Origin: Natrinema zhouii
GTDB lineage: Archaea; Halobacteriota; Halobacteria; Halobacteriales; Natrialbaceae
NCBI RefSeq assembly: GCF_013456555.2
Contig: NZ_CP059154.1
Location: 434,001 to 498,000 of the forward strand
Length of the DNA stretch: 64,000 nt
Reading direction: 5' to 3'
In this document: positions 52,444 through 62,488 of the stretch, piece by piece
Numbering within the stretch: the first letter of the stretch is position 1
Layout of the letters: every line of letters begins with the position of its first letter
Program-made: the position numbers and the translations under genes
The notes under the pieces: model-generated
Databases searched by the model: none
What the model was told of the DNA's origin: nothing
Seen by the model: the letters and a program-made list of their open reading frames with translations, nothing else

Positions 52444-52830
52444 TCAGTGCTCGACGAGTTCGATGAGGATTCCACCGGTATCCTTCGGATGCAGGAACGC
52501 CACCGAGTGACCCCACGCGCCCGGTCGCGGCTCCTCGTCGATCAGTGCCACGTCGTGGTCGCGGACCGTCTCGAGGGCCCCCTCGAGGTCGTCGGTCGCG
52601 AGCGCGAGGTGGTGGATTCCCGCACCGTTGTTCTCGAGGTAGCGAGCGATCGTCCCGTCCGCTTCGAGCGGCTCGAGCAGTTCGAAGTAGCCGTCGCCGC
52701 AGTCGAGGAAGACGACGCGCATGCCGTCGAACTCCTCCTCGTGGACGACCTCGAGGCCAAAGAGGTCGCCGTACAGTGCTGCGAGGTCCGCTGCGTCGTC
52801 GATCGCGATTCCGGCGTGATCGTAGTGCAT
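52444..52830 (-). CDS. mce: Methylmalonyl-CoA epimerase
   Basis: The 128-residue VOC-fold protein starts MHYDHAGIAIDDAADL. It has metal ligands His in YDHAGIA and GIHHLAL and Glu in LIELVEH. The epimerase interconverts (2R)- and (2S)-methylmalonyl-CoA ahead of the mutase found at 56406. The two genes are separated by an aldo/keto reductase and the PQQ dehydrogenase gene. Confidence 0.85.
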   Translation of the reverse strand: MHYDHAGIAIDDAADLAALYGDLFGLEVVHEEEFDGMRVVFLDCGDGYFELLEPLEADGTIARYLENNGAGIHHLALATDDLEGALETVRDHDVALIDEEPRPGAWGHSVAFLHPKDTGGILIELVEH

Positions 52831-52925
52831 CGAACTATACTGTTCGGAGCGGCCGTGTTACTGTTATGATTTTTCGTCCGGTTCGATCGCACTCGAGGTG
52901 CGGGACCACCGCCTCGCGTCGGCCG

Positions 52926-53759
52926 TCACTCCAGCTGCAACTGGTCGGCCAGCCGATCCGACGGGCCGCCGTCGAGGTCGAACACCGCGCGCATCTCTTC
53001 GGGTGAGAGTTCGAAGTCGAAGACGTCCGCGTTAGCCTCGATATGCTCACGGCTCGCCGCTTTCGGAATCGCCGCGACGTAGGGGTGCTGGATCAGCCAC
53101 CGCAGGGCCACCTGCGCCGCCGACTTGTCGTGGGGCTCGCCAATCGACTCCAGTCGGTCGTCACCGACGACGGCTCCCTCCGCGAGCGGACTGTACGCCG
53201 TCAGGAGAATCTCGTTCTCCACGCAGTACGCGATGAGGTCGTCCGGCTGGTGGTACGGATGGTACTTCACCTGGTTCGTGACGATCGGCGTCTCGGATTG
53301 CTCTATCGCATCCTCGAGCCCCTCGATCCCGAAATTGCTGATCCCGACGTGCTCGACCAGCCCGTCGTGCTGGAGTTCGTTCATCGCACCGATCGTCTCC
53401 TCGAGCGGTGCCTCGTCGCTCGGTCCGTGCAACAGGAGGAGGTCGACTGTCTGGAGCTCGAGCCGCTCGAGGCTCTGTTGGGTTGATTCGTGCACGTCCG
53501 CTCGAGCGGCGTTATCGGGATGGACTTTCGTCACGACGAAGACGTCCTCGCGGTCGACGTCGCTCTCGGCGACTCCCCGACCGACCGCGGCCTCGTTGTC
53601 GTACAGCTGGGCGGTGTCGATATGACGGTAGCCGACCGCCAGTGCGGTTTCGACGGCCCGCTGGCAGTCGTCGCCGGTCATACCCGCGGTGCCAAGTCCG
53701 AACACGGGTATCTCGGCCCCCTGTGCGATGACCGTTCCGCTCGTGGAAGTCGTGCTCAT
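52926..53759 (-). CDS. Aldo/keto reductase
   Basis: The 277-residue AKR has the catalytic tetrad in context: DTAQLYDNE (Asp and Tyr), VTKVHPDN (Lys) and LLLLHGP (His). IPVFGLGTAG at the start and YSPLAEGAVV, LRWLIQHPYVAAIPKAAS for NADPH binding follow. The substrate, perhaps a sugar or methylglyoxal-type carbonyl, is unclear. MSTTSTSG at 53759 is the selected start. Confidence 0.88.
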   Translation of the reverse strand: MSTTSTSGTVIAQGAEIPVFGLGTAGMTGDDCQRAVETALAVGYRHIDTAQLYDNEAAVGRGVAESDVDREDVFVVTKVHPDNAARADVHESTQQSLERLELQTVDLLLLHGPSDEAPLEETIGAMNELQHDGLVEHVGISNFGIEGLEDAIEQSETPIVTNQVKYHPYHQPDDLIAYCVENEILLTAYSPLAEGAVVGDDRLESIGEPHDKSAAQVALRWLIQHPYVAAIPKAASREHIEANADVFDFELSPEEMRAVFDLDGGPSDRLADQLQLE

Positions 53760-53948
53760 AGCAGGCGGTTCACCGCCACTCAGCATCAAGGTCCGGCCAG
53801 CAAGGAACGACCAGCGAGCCCGTCGCTACTCGAGGGATCCCCGACTGTCCGCTGAGAGCGCTATACTCGCTCCGCAGTTCACCTTCCGAAAAAAGCGGTC
53901 GATGGCGCGAGTGGATCGTCTTTCGATCGAGACCAGCGGCTCGAGTCG

Positions 53949-56231
53949 TTACGCGTCCTCGGATGTCGCGTTGTCGTCGGTCGCGGTGTCGTTCATCCCG
54001 CTTTCGTTATCCGCGGTCTCGTTGCCCTCTTCGATGGGCTCGTCCTGCGTGTCCTCCGTCGCGTTCTCGTCGGCCTCCTGCTCTTCCGGACTGCCGTCGT
54101 CTCCCTCGGGCATCGAGAGGGAATCTCCCTCGCCCGGTGGAACGATTTGCATGACCGCGCCCGTGTCTCCTTCGGGGACGCCCACCTGGTTCGCGAGGAC
54201 GTACACGTTGCCGTCGTTGTCCTGCCCGAACTGCCGGACGAAGTAGGGGAACGAGCCGTCTTCGGTTCCCGCGACCTGAAGTTCCTCCATATTCCAGAGT
54301 TCGTCTCTCGGGACGACCTGTTCTTGACCGCCGGCACCGGCGTTCGCTGCTCCGTCACCGGCCGTCTCGTTGGTCGCGTTCGTTTCGTTCGTCCCGTCGG
54401 TTTCGTTATCGAATCCCTCGTCTTCGATACCGTTCTCGGCCGCCGTTTCGTTATCGCTGGCGTTGGTTTCGTTACCTCCGCCGATCGGCTCGTCCTGCGT
54501 GTCTTCGGTCGCGTTCTCGGGGGCCCCCTCCGCATCGGGACTAACCCCTTCCGTCTGATTACCGCCGTCTTCACCGGTCATCGGTTCGCCGTCGTCGTCG
54601 GGTTCCGAGGCGGCGAGAAGCCGTCCCTGCGGTGACTCCCGCGCCGGGTCCGCCGTCCAGTCGCCGAAGATGTACTTGCCGTTCAGCTCTTGGACGGCAT
54701 CGGCTTCGTACACGTGGCCGCCGATGATCGTGATGCCGACCGTCTGCTCCTGATAGACGTGGGGATACTCGACGATCGGATCCTGCAGCTCTTGGCCGTT
54801 GTATGGAGCTTCGTCGGGGGCCGAATCGGGACAATCCTCCGGCGGCTGGCTCGGACTGTCCGTGCTGAAGCAGTGGGTGCCTTCCTTGACGTTCCAGCCG
54901 TAGTTGCCGCCCGCCTCGACGAGGTTCGCCTCCTCGAAGAGGTCCTGTCCGGCGTCAGAGACGAACAGCCGGTCGTTGCTATCGAACGAGATGCCGAACG
55001 GATTGCGCATTCCCCATGCGTAGTACTCGGGGAGGGCGTCTTCTTCGTCAACCAGCGGGTTGTCCTCAGGAATGCCGTACGGGCGGTCGTCACCCTCCGA
55101 ATCGACGTCGATTCGGTGGACGCCGCCGAGCAGGTTCTCGCTGACATCCTGCCCGTTCCCGCCTTCGTTGTCGTCGTACCAGTCCTCGACGTGGCCCTCC
55201 ATATTATCGTTCGCACCGCCACCGTCCCCCATCGGGACGTACAGGTAGCCGTCCGGGCCGAACGCCATCGGTCCCGCGTCGTGGTTGTACTGGGGCTTCT
55301 GGAACTCCATCAGGACCCGTTCGGACTCGGGATCGCCCTGACTCATGTCCTCGTTGGCCTGGAACTCGGAGACGACCTCGACGTGGCTCCAGCCGTCGGG
55401 CGTCTCGTCGTTCGGCGGCGCGCTGTAGTGAACGTAAAATCGACCGTTCTCCGAGAACTCGGGGTGGAACTCGATTCCGAGCAGTCCGCGTTCGTCGTAG
55501 TCCTGATTCGGATCCGCGTAGTCACCCTCGAACGTGCCGAGTTCGACGAGTCGATCGCTGATATCGAGGAACGGCTCGTCCTGCAGGCCGTCGTCGGTGA
55601 CGACCCAGAGCTCGCCGGTCTGGTCGGCGACGAAGTATCGGTCCTGGTCCTCGTCGGCGACCGCCATGTCCGTCGGCGCGGTCATCCCCTCCGCGAGGGT
55701 CTGGACGCCAATCTCCGTCCCCGACTGGAAGAAGGCCTGGCCCTGCCCGTCTTCCGACTCTTCGGTCCCGTTACCGCCGCCGACCGAGACCTCCCCGCGC
55801 ATCGTCGCCGAGTGGGGCTCACAGTAGTACTCCGCCATCTCGCTCGTCGCCTCGAACTCGAGCGTTTGGGTCTCGCCCTGCTGGCTCATGAGCTCGGTCC
55901 GCTCGAGGTCCTCGCCGTCCTCGCTTTCGATGACGAAGTTGTGTGAGAGTCCGTCGAGATTCTCCCACGTGACCTCGTACGTGGTTCCCTCCTCGAGTTC
56001 CAGCGTCGGGTTCGTCTCGCCGGAGATCGGGTCGGGCGAGACGCCCTGCCACCCGCTCGTTTCGCCGCCGAGTTCGATCGTCTGAGACTCGAACTGGGCG
56101 ACGCCGATCCCGCTCAGACCGACGACTCCGCCCGCGGCCGCGGCGGCCTGTAGCACACGGCGGCGCGAGGTCGATGGATAGTCGTCCGATTCCGATACGG
56201 GGGTCGATCGCTCGTCGGGTTGCTCGCTCAT
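53949..56231 (-). CDS. Tat-exported cupredoxin-PQQ sugar dehydrogenase fusion
   Basis: The 760-residue protein has a Tat signal (SRRRVLQAAAAAGGVVGL). A cupredoxin domain follows (about 50-155) with His of LSHNFV and the EYYCEPHSATM Cys-His-Met set. The rest (about 165-720) is a PQQ-dependent aldose dehydrogenase-type beta-propeller with LLGIEFHPEF, YNHDAGPMAFGPDG and EYYAWGMRNPFGISFD. Two acidic Thr/Asn/Glu-rich inserts (about 560-640 and near the C-terminus) repeat ENATEDTQDEPI and contain NxT/S sequons for N-glycosylation. The copper domain could take electrons from PQQ directly. The start at 56231 is the family-like one. Confidence 0.82.
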   Translation of the reverse strand: MSEQPDERSTPVSESDDYPSTSRRRVLQAAAAAGGVVGLSGIGVAQFESQTIELGGETSGWQGVSPDPISGETNPTLELEEGTTYEVTWENLDGLSHNFVIESEDGEDLERTELMSQQGETQTLEFEATSEMAEYYCEPHSATMRGEVSVGGGNGTEESEDGQGQAFFQSGTEIGVQTLAEGMTAPTDMAVADEDQDRYFVADQTGELWVVTDDGLQDEPFLDISDRLVELGTFEGDYADPNQDYDERGLLGIEFHPEFSENGRFYVHYSAPPNDETPDGWSHVEVVSEFQANEDMSQGDPESERVLMEFQKPQYNHDAGPMAFGPDGYLYVPMGDGGGANDNMEGHVEDWYDDNEGGNGQDVSENLLGGVHRIDVDSEGDDRPYGIPEDNPLVDEEDALPEYYAWGMRNPFGISFDSNDRLFVSDAGQDLFEEANLVEAGGNYGWNVKEGTHCFSTDSPSQPPEDCPDSAPDEAPYNGQELQDPIVEYPHVYQEQTVGITIIGGHVYEADAVQELNGKYIFGDWTADPARESPQGRLLAASEPDDDGEPMTGEDGGNQTEGVSPDAEGAPENATEDTQDEPIGGGNETNASDNETAAENGIEDEGFDNETDGTNETNATNETAGDGAANAGAGGQEQVVPRDELWNMEELQVAGTEDGSFPYFVRQFGQDNDGNVYVLANQVGVPEGDTGAVMQIVPPGEGDSLSMPEGDDGSPEEQEADENATEDTQDEPIEEGNETADNESGMNDTATDDNATSEDA

Positions 56232-56405
56232 AGTGCGCTCACGACAGGTGGTCGCCCGATATAAGGATAAACTGGTCCGGCCGTTCCTCCGAATTTCCCG
56301 TTTAATCAGGTGTTGTCCTCGAATCACCTGACGGGACCGGTCGTAAAACGGTATTACGCAAGTCCACCGATGCGATTACCCGACTCTAATTCGACGTTCA
56401 GTCGC

Positions 56406-58088
56406 TCACACCGCGCCGCCGGGTTGGTACTCCCCGAACTCGTCGCGCATGACGTTACAGATTTCGCCGACCGTCGCGTAGGCCTTGACCGCGTCGATGA
56501 TGTACGGCATCACGTTCTGCTCGCTCTGCGCCGCGTCGCGCAGCGCCTCGAGGGCCGCGTCAACGGCCTCGTCGTCGCGCTCCTCGCGGACGGACTCGAG
56601 GCTATCGATCTGTCGCTGCTGATCTTCCTCTGTGACCTCCTCGACGTCCATCTGGGGGTCCTCGTCGACTTCGAACTCGTTGACGCCGACGATGATCCGC
56701 TCTTTGTCCTCGATCTCCTTCTGGCGGTCGAAGGCCGTGTCCTGGATCTGTCGCTGAACCCACTGCTGTTCGACGGCATCGCGCATGCCACCGCGGTCGT
56801 CGACCTCCTCTAGGATCTCGTAGGCCTCTTCCTCGACCTCGTCGGTCAGGGATTCGACGTAGTAACTGCCGGCGAGCGGGTCGATGGTGTCGGCCGCGCC
56901 GGACTCGTGGCCGAGGATCTGCTGGGTCCGCAATGCGGTGCGAACGGACTCCTCGGTCGGCAGGGCGAGGGCCTCGTCCTTCCCGTTGGTGTGGAGACTC
57001 TGGGTGCCGCCGAGAACCGCTGCGAGCGCCTGATAGGCGACGCGGACGACGTTGTTCTCGATCTGCTGGGCGGTCAGCATCGAACCCGCCGTCTGGGTGT
57101 GGAACTTGAGCTGTTTGGACTTCGGATCGTCCGCATCGAAGCGCTCGTCGATGATGTCGTGCCACATCCGGCGAGCCGCGCGGAACTTGGCGACCTCCTC
57201 GAAGATGTTGTTGTGGCCGTTGAAGAAGAACGACAGCTGGGGTGCGAAGTCGTCGACGTCGAGGCCGGCCTCGATCGCCGTCTCGACGTACTCGATGCCG
57301 TCGCCCAGCGTGAAGGCGAGTTCCTGGGCAGCCGTCGAGCCGGCCTCGCGGATGTGATAGCCCGAGATCGAGATGGTGTTGAACTTCGGCGTCTCGGAGG
57401 CACAGAAGTCGAAGATGTCCGTGATGATCCGCATCGACGACTCGGGCGGATAGATGTACGTGTTGCGCGCGATGTACTCCTTCAGGATATCGTTCTGGAT
57501 GGTTCCGCGAAGCTCCTCGCGGTCGACGCCCTGCTGGTCGCCCACCGCGATGTACATCGCCAGCAGCACCGATGCGGGCGCGTTGATCGTCATCGACGTC
57601 GAGACCTCGTCGAGCGGGATGCCGTCGAAGACGGTTTCCATGTCGTCGAGCGAGTCGATCGCGACGCCGGCCTTGCCGACCTCGCCCGCGGCCATCGCCG
57701 CGTCCGAGTCGTACCCCATCTGCGTGGGCAGGTCGAAGGCCATCGAGAGCCCGGTCTGGCCTTGGTCGAGCAGGTAGTGATAGCGTTCGTTCGTGTCCTC
57801 CGGCGTCGAGAACCCGGCGTACTGACGCATCGTCCAGAGTCGCCCGCGGTAGCCGGTCGAGTACACACCGCGTGTGTACGGCGGCTCGCCGGGATTCCCC
57901 AGATCCTCTTCGTAGTCGAGGTCGGCGACGTCCGCCGGCGTGTAGAGTCGATCGACCTCCTGGCCGCCCGTATCGGTCGTAAACGTTTCCTTGCGCTCGC
58001 CGAACCGCTCGAGGACCGGCTCGACTTCCTCCTCGTGCCACTCTTCCTTGCTGGCACGGATCTCCTCGAGTTCGTCGGGATCGAACAT
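56406..58088 (-). CDS. Methylmalonyl-CoA mutase, large (catalytic) subunit
   Basis: The 560-residue subunit has the substrate-binding barrel of the mutase: [51 protein letters not shown] and [18 protein letters not shown]. The B12-binding domain is not fused and is absent from the window, so it is encoded elsewhere. It converts methylmalonyl-CoA to succinyl-CoA in propionate, fatty acid or other carbon routes. The epimerase lies at 52444. Confidence 0.9.
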   Translation of the reverse strand: MFDPDELEEIRASKEEWHEEEVEPVLERFGERKETFTTDTGGQEVDRLYTPADVADLDYEEDLGNPGEPPYTRGVYSTGYRGRLWTMRQYAGFSTPEDTNERYHYLLDQGQTGLSMAFDLPTQMGYDSDAAMAAGEVGKAGVAIDSLDDMETVFDGIPLDEVSTSMTINAPASVLLAMYIAVGDQQGVDREELRGTIQNDILKEYIARNTYIYPPESSMRIITDIFDFCASETPKFNTISISGYHIREAGSTAAQELAFTLGDGIEYVETAIEAGLDVDDFAPQLSFFFNGHNNIFEEVAKFRAARRMWHDIIDERFDADDPKSKQLKFHTQTAGSMLTAQQIENNVVRVAYQALAAVLGGTQSLHTNGKDEALALPTEESVRTALRTQQILGHESGAADTIDPLAGSYYVESLTDEVEEEAYEILEEVDDRGGMRDAVEQQWVQRQIQDTAFDRQKEIEDKERIIVGVNEFEVDEDPQMDVEEVTEEDQQRQIDSLESVREERDDEAVDAALEALRDAAQSEQNVMPYIIDAVKAYATVGEICNVMRDEFGEYQPGGAV

Positions 58089-58176
58089 TATGGTTACCGT
58101 GGACCGGCCGGGGCTTGAACTTTGATGAACGCGCCGCGTTTGCGCGGCCGTCCCGCCGACCCGCGTTCCGGTCGTC

Positions 58177-58518
58177 TCAGACGCTGTCGGTCGGATCGTG
58201 TTGCGCTGCCATCCGCGATGCTTCGTCGGCGTATCGCGCTCGCGTCTCCGGATCGTCGACGGTCCCCAGCGCGTCGGTTGCGACGAGCAACCCGGCTTTC
58301 GTCTCCCGCGCCGGCCCCGTAAAGCTCGTCAACGCGCGCTCGCGGCGGTGGTATCGCCGGCCGTCTTCGGTCGCGTACACGAGGATGATGAGATTGAGTT
58401 CGTCGTCGCCGTACGTTCGTTCGACGAGCCAGACGCGAACCTCGTCGCTGTCGTCACCGTTATCACTCTCGTCGGAATCGATACGCGAAGTCGCTACTTC
58501 TGATTGGTTTGAATCCAT
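58177..58518 (-). CDS. Small haloarchaeal protein, unknown function
   Basis: The 113-residue acidic protein [16 protein letters not shown] has a helical/beta core ([37 protein letters not shown]). No motif identifies a function. An alternative ATG gives a slightly longer product. It diverges from the membrane microprotein at 58575. Confidence 0.5.
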   Translation of the reverse strand: MDSNQSEVATSRIDSDESDNGDDSDEVRVWLVERTYGDDELNLIILVYATEDGRRYHRRERALTSFTGPARETKAGLLVATDALGTVDDPETRARYADEASRMAAQHDPTDSV

Positions 58519-58574
58519 GAGTATCACTCCTCTCATCACAACCGCTTATGTCTCGCGCCGTCGATGCCTCGGTC

Positions 58575-58814
58575 ATGGCAACGGAACTGACGGGCGGGTC
58601 CGACGATGCGGGTGATCGCCGTCGCGCCGCCCGCTACGTCGCGCCGTTTCTCGCGCTCGGATTGGTGAACCTCGGGCTCTTGCTCCGCTGGGGGCTGGAT
58701 CCGCTGTGGGCCTTCGCCATCCTGCCCCCGATGCTGTTTCTCTCCGGCATCGGCTGGATCGCGTTCCGCCACGGCTTCCACGAGCGGTCGGCCGGCCCGG
58801 GTCCGAATCGGTGA
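58575..58814 (+). CDS. Small two-helix membrane protein, unknown function
   Basis: The 79-residue protein has two membrane helices (VAPFLALGLVNLGLLLRW and WAFAILPPMLFLSGIGWIAF). Start ATG 58575 was preferred to 58548 because CGCTTATG about 27 bp upstream serves as a TATA box. Function unknown. Confidence 0.55.
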   Translation: MATELTGGSDDAGDRRRAARYVAPFLALGLVNLGLLLRWGLDPLWAFAILPPMLFLSGIGWIAFRHGFHERSAGPGPNR

Positions 58815-58863
58815 CTCGAGCGGGGACGCCACCGCCGTCGGCCCCATCGCTACCGCCCCATCG

Positions 58864-59448
58864 CTACCGGCCCGTATCGTACTTGTACGTCGCCGAGTCG
58901 GGGTCGATCCCGAAATCCTCCGGCGACTCCTCGTCGTCCGCGTCCTCCCGCCCGTCGGGAGCGTTCTTGAACGCGTCCCGAAGCCGGTCGGGCACTCGGA
59001 ACTCGGCGACGTCGATCGAGAACGCCACCGCATCCGGGTCGACGCCGTCGCGTTTGGCCTCGAGTCGGTCCTGCAGAACGTCCGGGAGGCTCGATTCGTC
59101 GATCCGCTGGAAGCCGAACTGGGCGAGATATCTTCCCTCGCCGGTCAGGGAGTAGACGGTATCGAACCCCTCGTCGCTCGCGTACTCCACGAGCCGTTCC
59201 ACGACGTGGGCCCCGACGCCCTGCTCGCGCCAGCCCTCAAGGACGCCGATGCTGGTCAGTTCGCAGACGTCCGCCTCCTCGTCGGGCTTGTGGACGCGGA
59301 TGCGGCCGAAGCCGGCCTTCTCGCCGGACTCCTCATCGACCGCGACGACGTAGTCGCGCGAGCGGAACGCCGTCTCGTCGAGACCCATCGATTCGATGTG
59401 ATCCAGCAACCAGACCTCCTCCCTGTTTTTCGCGTCCCGCACGTACAT
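58864..59448 (-). CDS. GNAT N-acetyltransferase
   Basis: The 194-residue protein, starting MYVRDAKNREEV, has the GNAT core with acetyl-CoA loop GWREQGVGAHVVERL and YSLTGEGRYLAQFGFQ. The C-terminus is acidic and probably flexible. Substrate unknown; it is unrelated to the HTH-GNAT fusions at 6997 and 29400. Confidence 0.75.
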   Translation of the reverse strand: MYVRDAKNREEVWLLDHIESMGLDETAFRSRDYVVAVDEESGEKAGFGRIRVHKPDEEADVCELTSIGVLEGWREQGVGAHVVERLVEYASDEGFDTVYSLTGEGRYLAQFGFQRIDESSLPDVLQDRLEAKRDGVDPDAVAFSIDVAEFRVPDRLRDAFKNAPDGREDADDEESPEDFGIDPDSATYKYDTGR

Positions 59449-59630
59449 GACTCGATATAGGCGGCGTGCAGCCAAAAGGGTTTGTGGGATACCACGATCC
59501 CGCAGCGGGGCGACGGGGGATCGAAACCGTTACTCAGGTGTCTTCGACGTTGCTAGAGTAGGCTGCAGTCGAACGAGCTTCGACTGAAAACACGTTGCTG
59601 ACGGCGAAACTCGTCTACCTCTTCGAGTCG

Positions 59631-60587
59631 TCACCGAACCGATTCCTGTACCCGACCGCTGGCTGCCCGCGCCTGCTCGAGCAGTCGCTCGATCCGATCG
59701 TCCGTCGAGGGGTGCGTCGAGAGGAGCCGAGTCCACGGATCCTCATCCTCGGTGTGGACGTACAGGGGAGAGAGCAGTCCGTGCGACGGCTCCGCGGCGC
59801 GCTGGATCGTCCGGAGCGAGCGGGCGAGCGCGACCGGTTTGCCGGTGACTGCGGCGGCGCGGTCGTCGGCGGCGTACTCTCTGCGACGCGAGTGTGCGCG
59901 AACGACCAGCGTCACGAGCAGCAAGCAAAGCAGTACCCCGCTCTCGATGATCCCCAGCAGCCGGCCGAACACGGTCCGCGACCACGATCGAGGGGTTCCG
60001 CGTATCCACGCGATCGCTCGAGCGGCCCCCGCGATCGGCAACAGGAGCGGGGTCAAAAGCATGAAGACGAAGCCGACGATCGTCCGGAAGACGCTGTACG
60101 CGAGCGTCTGAACGAACGCGTCGTTGCGCTCGAGGTGGGCGAGTTCGTGGGCGACCAGCGCCTCGAGGCCGTCGAGCGACAGCAGGCGAAAGAGCGAGCG
60201 GTCGAGCACGATCACGCCGTTGCGGCCGCTCCCCAGTGCGAACGCGTTGGGAACCGGCAGCCGCGCGATCATGACGGTCGGCGAGTCGACGTCCATTCGG
60301 GACTCGAGGTGATCGAGCCGTCGGTAGAACGCCGGCGCGTGCGACCGCGGCAGTTCGACCGCCTCGATGCTCGAGAGGAGCTGTTTCGTCCCGAAGCGGT
60401 AGCTCAGGTAGCCGAGGAGGAGGGCGATGCCGGCAATCGACAGGAGCGTCGTCGCGGGGTCGGGTGCGGAAACCCGGAGCAGCGACAGCGCCCAGTAGCT
60501 GACGGCTGCCAGGCCGAGATACCACACCAGTACCAGGCAGCCGACGAGCGACATCAGGAGTCGGGTTCCGATGCGACGGGCGCACAT
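59631..60587 (-). CDS. M48-family membrane metalloprotease (HtpX-like)
   Basis: The 318-residue protein has the zinc motif HELAH (ALVAHELAHLERND) and the downstream Glu ligand in RREYAADDRA. Several membrane segments (LLMSLVGCLVLVWYLGL, LLSIAGIALLLGYLSY, FVFMLLTPLLLPIAGA, LLCLLLVTLVV) surround them. HtpX degrades misfolded membrane proteins. The start at 60587 fits the family. Confidence 0.86.
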   Translation of the reverse strand: MCARRIGTRLLMSLVGCLVLVWYLGLAAVSYWALSLLRVSAPDPATTLLSIAGIALLLGYLSYRFGTKQLLSSIEAVELPRSHAPAFYRRLDHLESRMDVDSPTVMIARLPVPNAFALGSGRNGVIVLDRSLFRLLSLDGLEALVAHELAHLERNDAFVQTLAYSVFRTIVGFVFMLLTPLLLPIAGAARAIAWIRGTPRSWSRTVFGRLLGIIESGVLLCLLLVTLVVRAHSRRREYAADDRAAAVTGKPVALARSLRTIQRAAEPSHGLLSPLYVHTEDEDPWTRLLSTHPSTDDRIERLLEQARAASGRVQESVR

Positions 60588-60670
60588 CGTTGTCGAACCG
60601 ACCTACGGGCGGCCGATTGAAACGGGTATCGGACGGTTCTCCCGAGCGTCCCACCGTTCCCCTCGAGCAC

Positions 60671-61597
60671 TTATCCCGCCGACAGCGCCTCTTCGAGCCG
60701 GTCTTCGATCTCGTCGAGTTCGTCGCGTAGCTCCTCGCCCTCGGCACCCTCGAGCTCGTCGATCCGGTCGGCGATCCCCTGCAGTCGCGAGTACTTCTCG
60801 TCCTCGTCGACGCCGGTCTTCTGCACGTAGACGTCCTCGTCGACGTCGTAGACCTCGTCCTCCTCGAGGTCGGTCACGGCGAGAACGACGTCTAGCTTGT
60901 CCCGATCGATGCCGGTGACCCACTCGCGCGGGATGCCGTGCTGGTCGAGGGCGGTGAAGACCGTTTCCGCGTCCTTCGGCCGCCGGCGCTCTCGCGTCGT
61001 TCGCCGGACGGTTCCGTACCGCCCGTGGAGTCGCTGCTCCGGGCCGAGTCGCTCGAGCAGCGGCTCGCGGGCCGACCGTCGCAACCGATCGGAGCCGTGC
61101 TGGACGTCCGACGCGAGCACGTACAGATCCGTCAGCGAGTCGGTGTCGAGCGCCGACGGCTCGTCGGCGTCGATCTCCTCGAGCAGCGCCGCGAACACCA
61201 GTGCGTCGTCGTGGACGCGTTCGGGCGGGTCCCGCGCGTCCGCCGCCGGGACGAGAAACGGGCTCTCCCCGCCAGCGGCGTCGGGGTCGTACCCGATCGT
61301 CTCGTCGTCGGCCGTATACGCGCCGGCGAGGGTCACGACGCTGGCGTACGGCTCGACACCCGGCTGGAGCTGGTCGATGGCGATCGACCCCTCGTCGAGG
61401 CGCTCGAGGAAGACGACGAACTGCTCCCGCCAGAGCGGCCGCCGCTCGCCGCTGTCCCCGAACCGGACGACGATCCGATCCTCGGCCGTCCGTTCGATCC
61501 CGAACGGCCGCTCGGAGACCGGCGTGAGCAGTTCCGCACCGGGCTCGAGGGCTTCACACTGTTTTCTGAGTGTGGTCCAGATGTCGTCGGGTTCCAT
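60671..61597 (-). CDS. Uncharacterised haloarchaeal protein
   Basis: The 308-residue protein starts MEPDDIWTTLRKQ. It has a beta-rich N-terminal part, a middle region (VHDDALVFAALLEEID, YVLASDVQHGSDRLRRS) and an acidic coiled-coil-like C-terminal segment (DELEGAEGEELRDELDEIED). I do not recognise the family and see no catalytic motif. Confidence 0.6.
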   Translation of the reverse strand: MEPDDIWTTLRKQCEALEPGAELLTPVSERPFGIERTAEDRIVVRFGDSGERRPLWREQFVVFLERLDEGSIAIDQLQPGVEPYASVVTLAGAYTADDETIGYDPDAAGGESPFLVPAADARDPPERVHDDALVFAALLEEIDADEPSALDTDSLTDLYVLASDVQHGSDRLRRSAREPLLERLGPEQRLHGRYGTVRRTTRERRRPKDAETVFTALDQHGIPREWVTGIDRDKLDVVLAVTDLEEDEVYDVDEDVYVQKTGVDEDEKYSRLQGIADRIDELEGAEGEELRDELDEIEDRLEEALSAG

Positions 61598-61710
61598 ACC
61601 TCGAATACGACGAGCGGGCGGAAAAAGCGCGGCCACGAATCTGCCATCCGAACCCGACCCGTTACCGCTCCCGCCTTGAGTCGTTGCCCGATCATCGGGT
61701 CGATCACTGC

Positions 61711-62367
61711 CTACCGAAGCATCGAGGGCAGTCGCGAGAGCGACGAGCAGTGATAGGTCGGCTCCACGTCCAGCTCAGCCGGGTCTCGATCCGCGGAGCG
61801 CGAGAGCAGTACCGAATCGATACCCGCGTTATCAGCCGCCCGGACGTCGACGGCCCTGTCACCGACGTAGAGCGCCGACTCCGCCTCGAGGTCCGCGACC
61901 GCGGCCTCGATGTTCGTCGGGTCGGGCTTGCGACGGGACAGCCCGTCGGGAGTCAGCGGACAGCCGTAGACCGTCTCGAAACTGGACCGGAGCCCGAACC
62001 GCTCGAGCAGCGTCGAGAGGACGACCGGATGGTTGTCGCTGACGATCGCGAGGGGCTGCTCGAGCGACCGAACCGCGGAGATGTCGTCGTAGACCGATCG
62101 CAGCCCGCGTTCGACCGCGTCGCACTGGGTCCGGACCATCTCTCGGGCGGCCCGTGCACAGAACGCGTCCGTCTCGATGCCGAGGCCGTGACACCGCCGG
62201 GCGATCGACTCGAAGTCGCCGGACGTGAACGCACGGAGCGTCTCGGCCGCCGGCCCGGCACACTCGAGTTTCTCGTACGTTCGACCGAGCGCGGCGGACA
62301 GCCGCTGGGAGGAGGGGGTCTCGACCACGACCCCGTCGAAGTCGAACAGGACCGCATCGTACACCAT
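61711..62367 (-). CDS. HAD-superfamily hydrolase
   Basis: The 218-residue protein has motif I DFDGVV (nucleophile Asp), motif II in IVSDN, a Lys in SRRKPDPTN and motif IV YVGDRAVDVRAADN. It is a phosphatase of the phosphoglycolate-phosphatase type. The start at 62367 is supported by GAATTATATTCG at about 62393-62401, some 27 bp upstream. It diverges from the AOR gene. Confidence 0.85.
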   Translation of the reverse strand: MVYDAVLFDFDGVVVETPSSQRLSAALGRTYEKLECAGPAAETLRAFTSGDFESIARRCHGLGIETDAFCARAAREMVRTQCDAVERGLRSVYDDISAVRSLEQPLAIVSDNHPVVLSTLLERFGLRSSFETVYGCPLTPDGLSRRKPDPTNIEAAVADLEAESALYVGDRAVDVRAADNAGIDSVLLSRSADRDPAELDVEPTYHCSSLSRLPSMLR

Positions 62368-62488
62368 ACTGCCAGGGCGTTTTCCCGCAGCGAATATAAT
62401 TCTGTTGAGCCGATTGGCACCGCTGGCACTCTCAAATAGTCCGTCGAACGGATCCAGAGCTAAGAGGCTCCTCGTGGAATGGGGTAGC

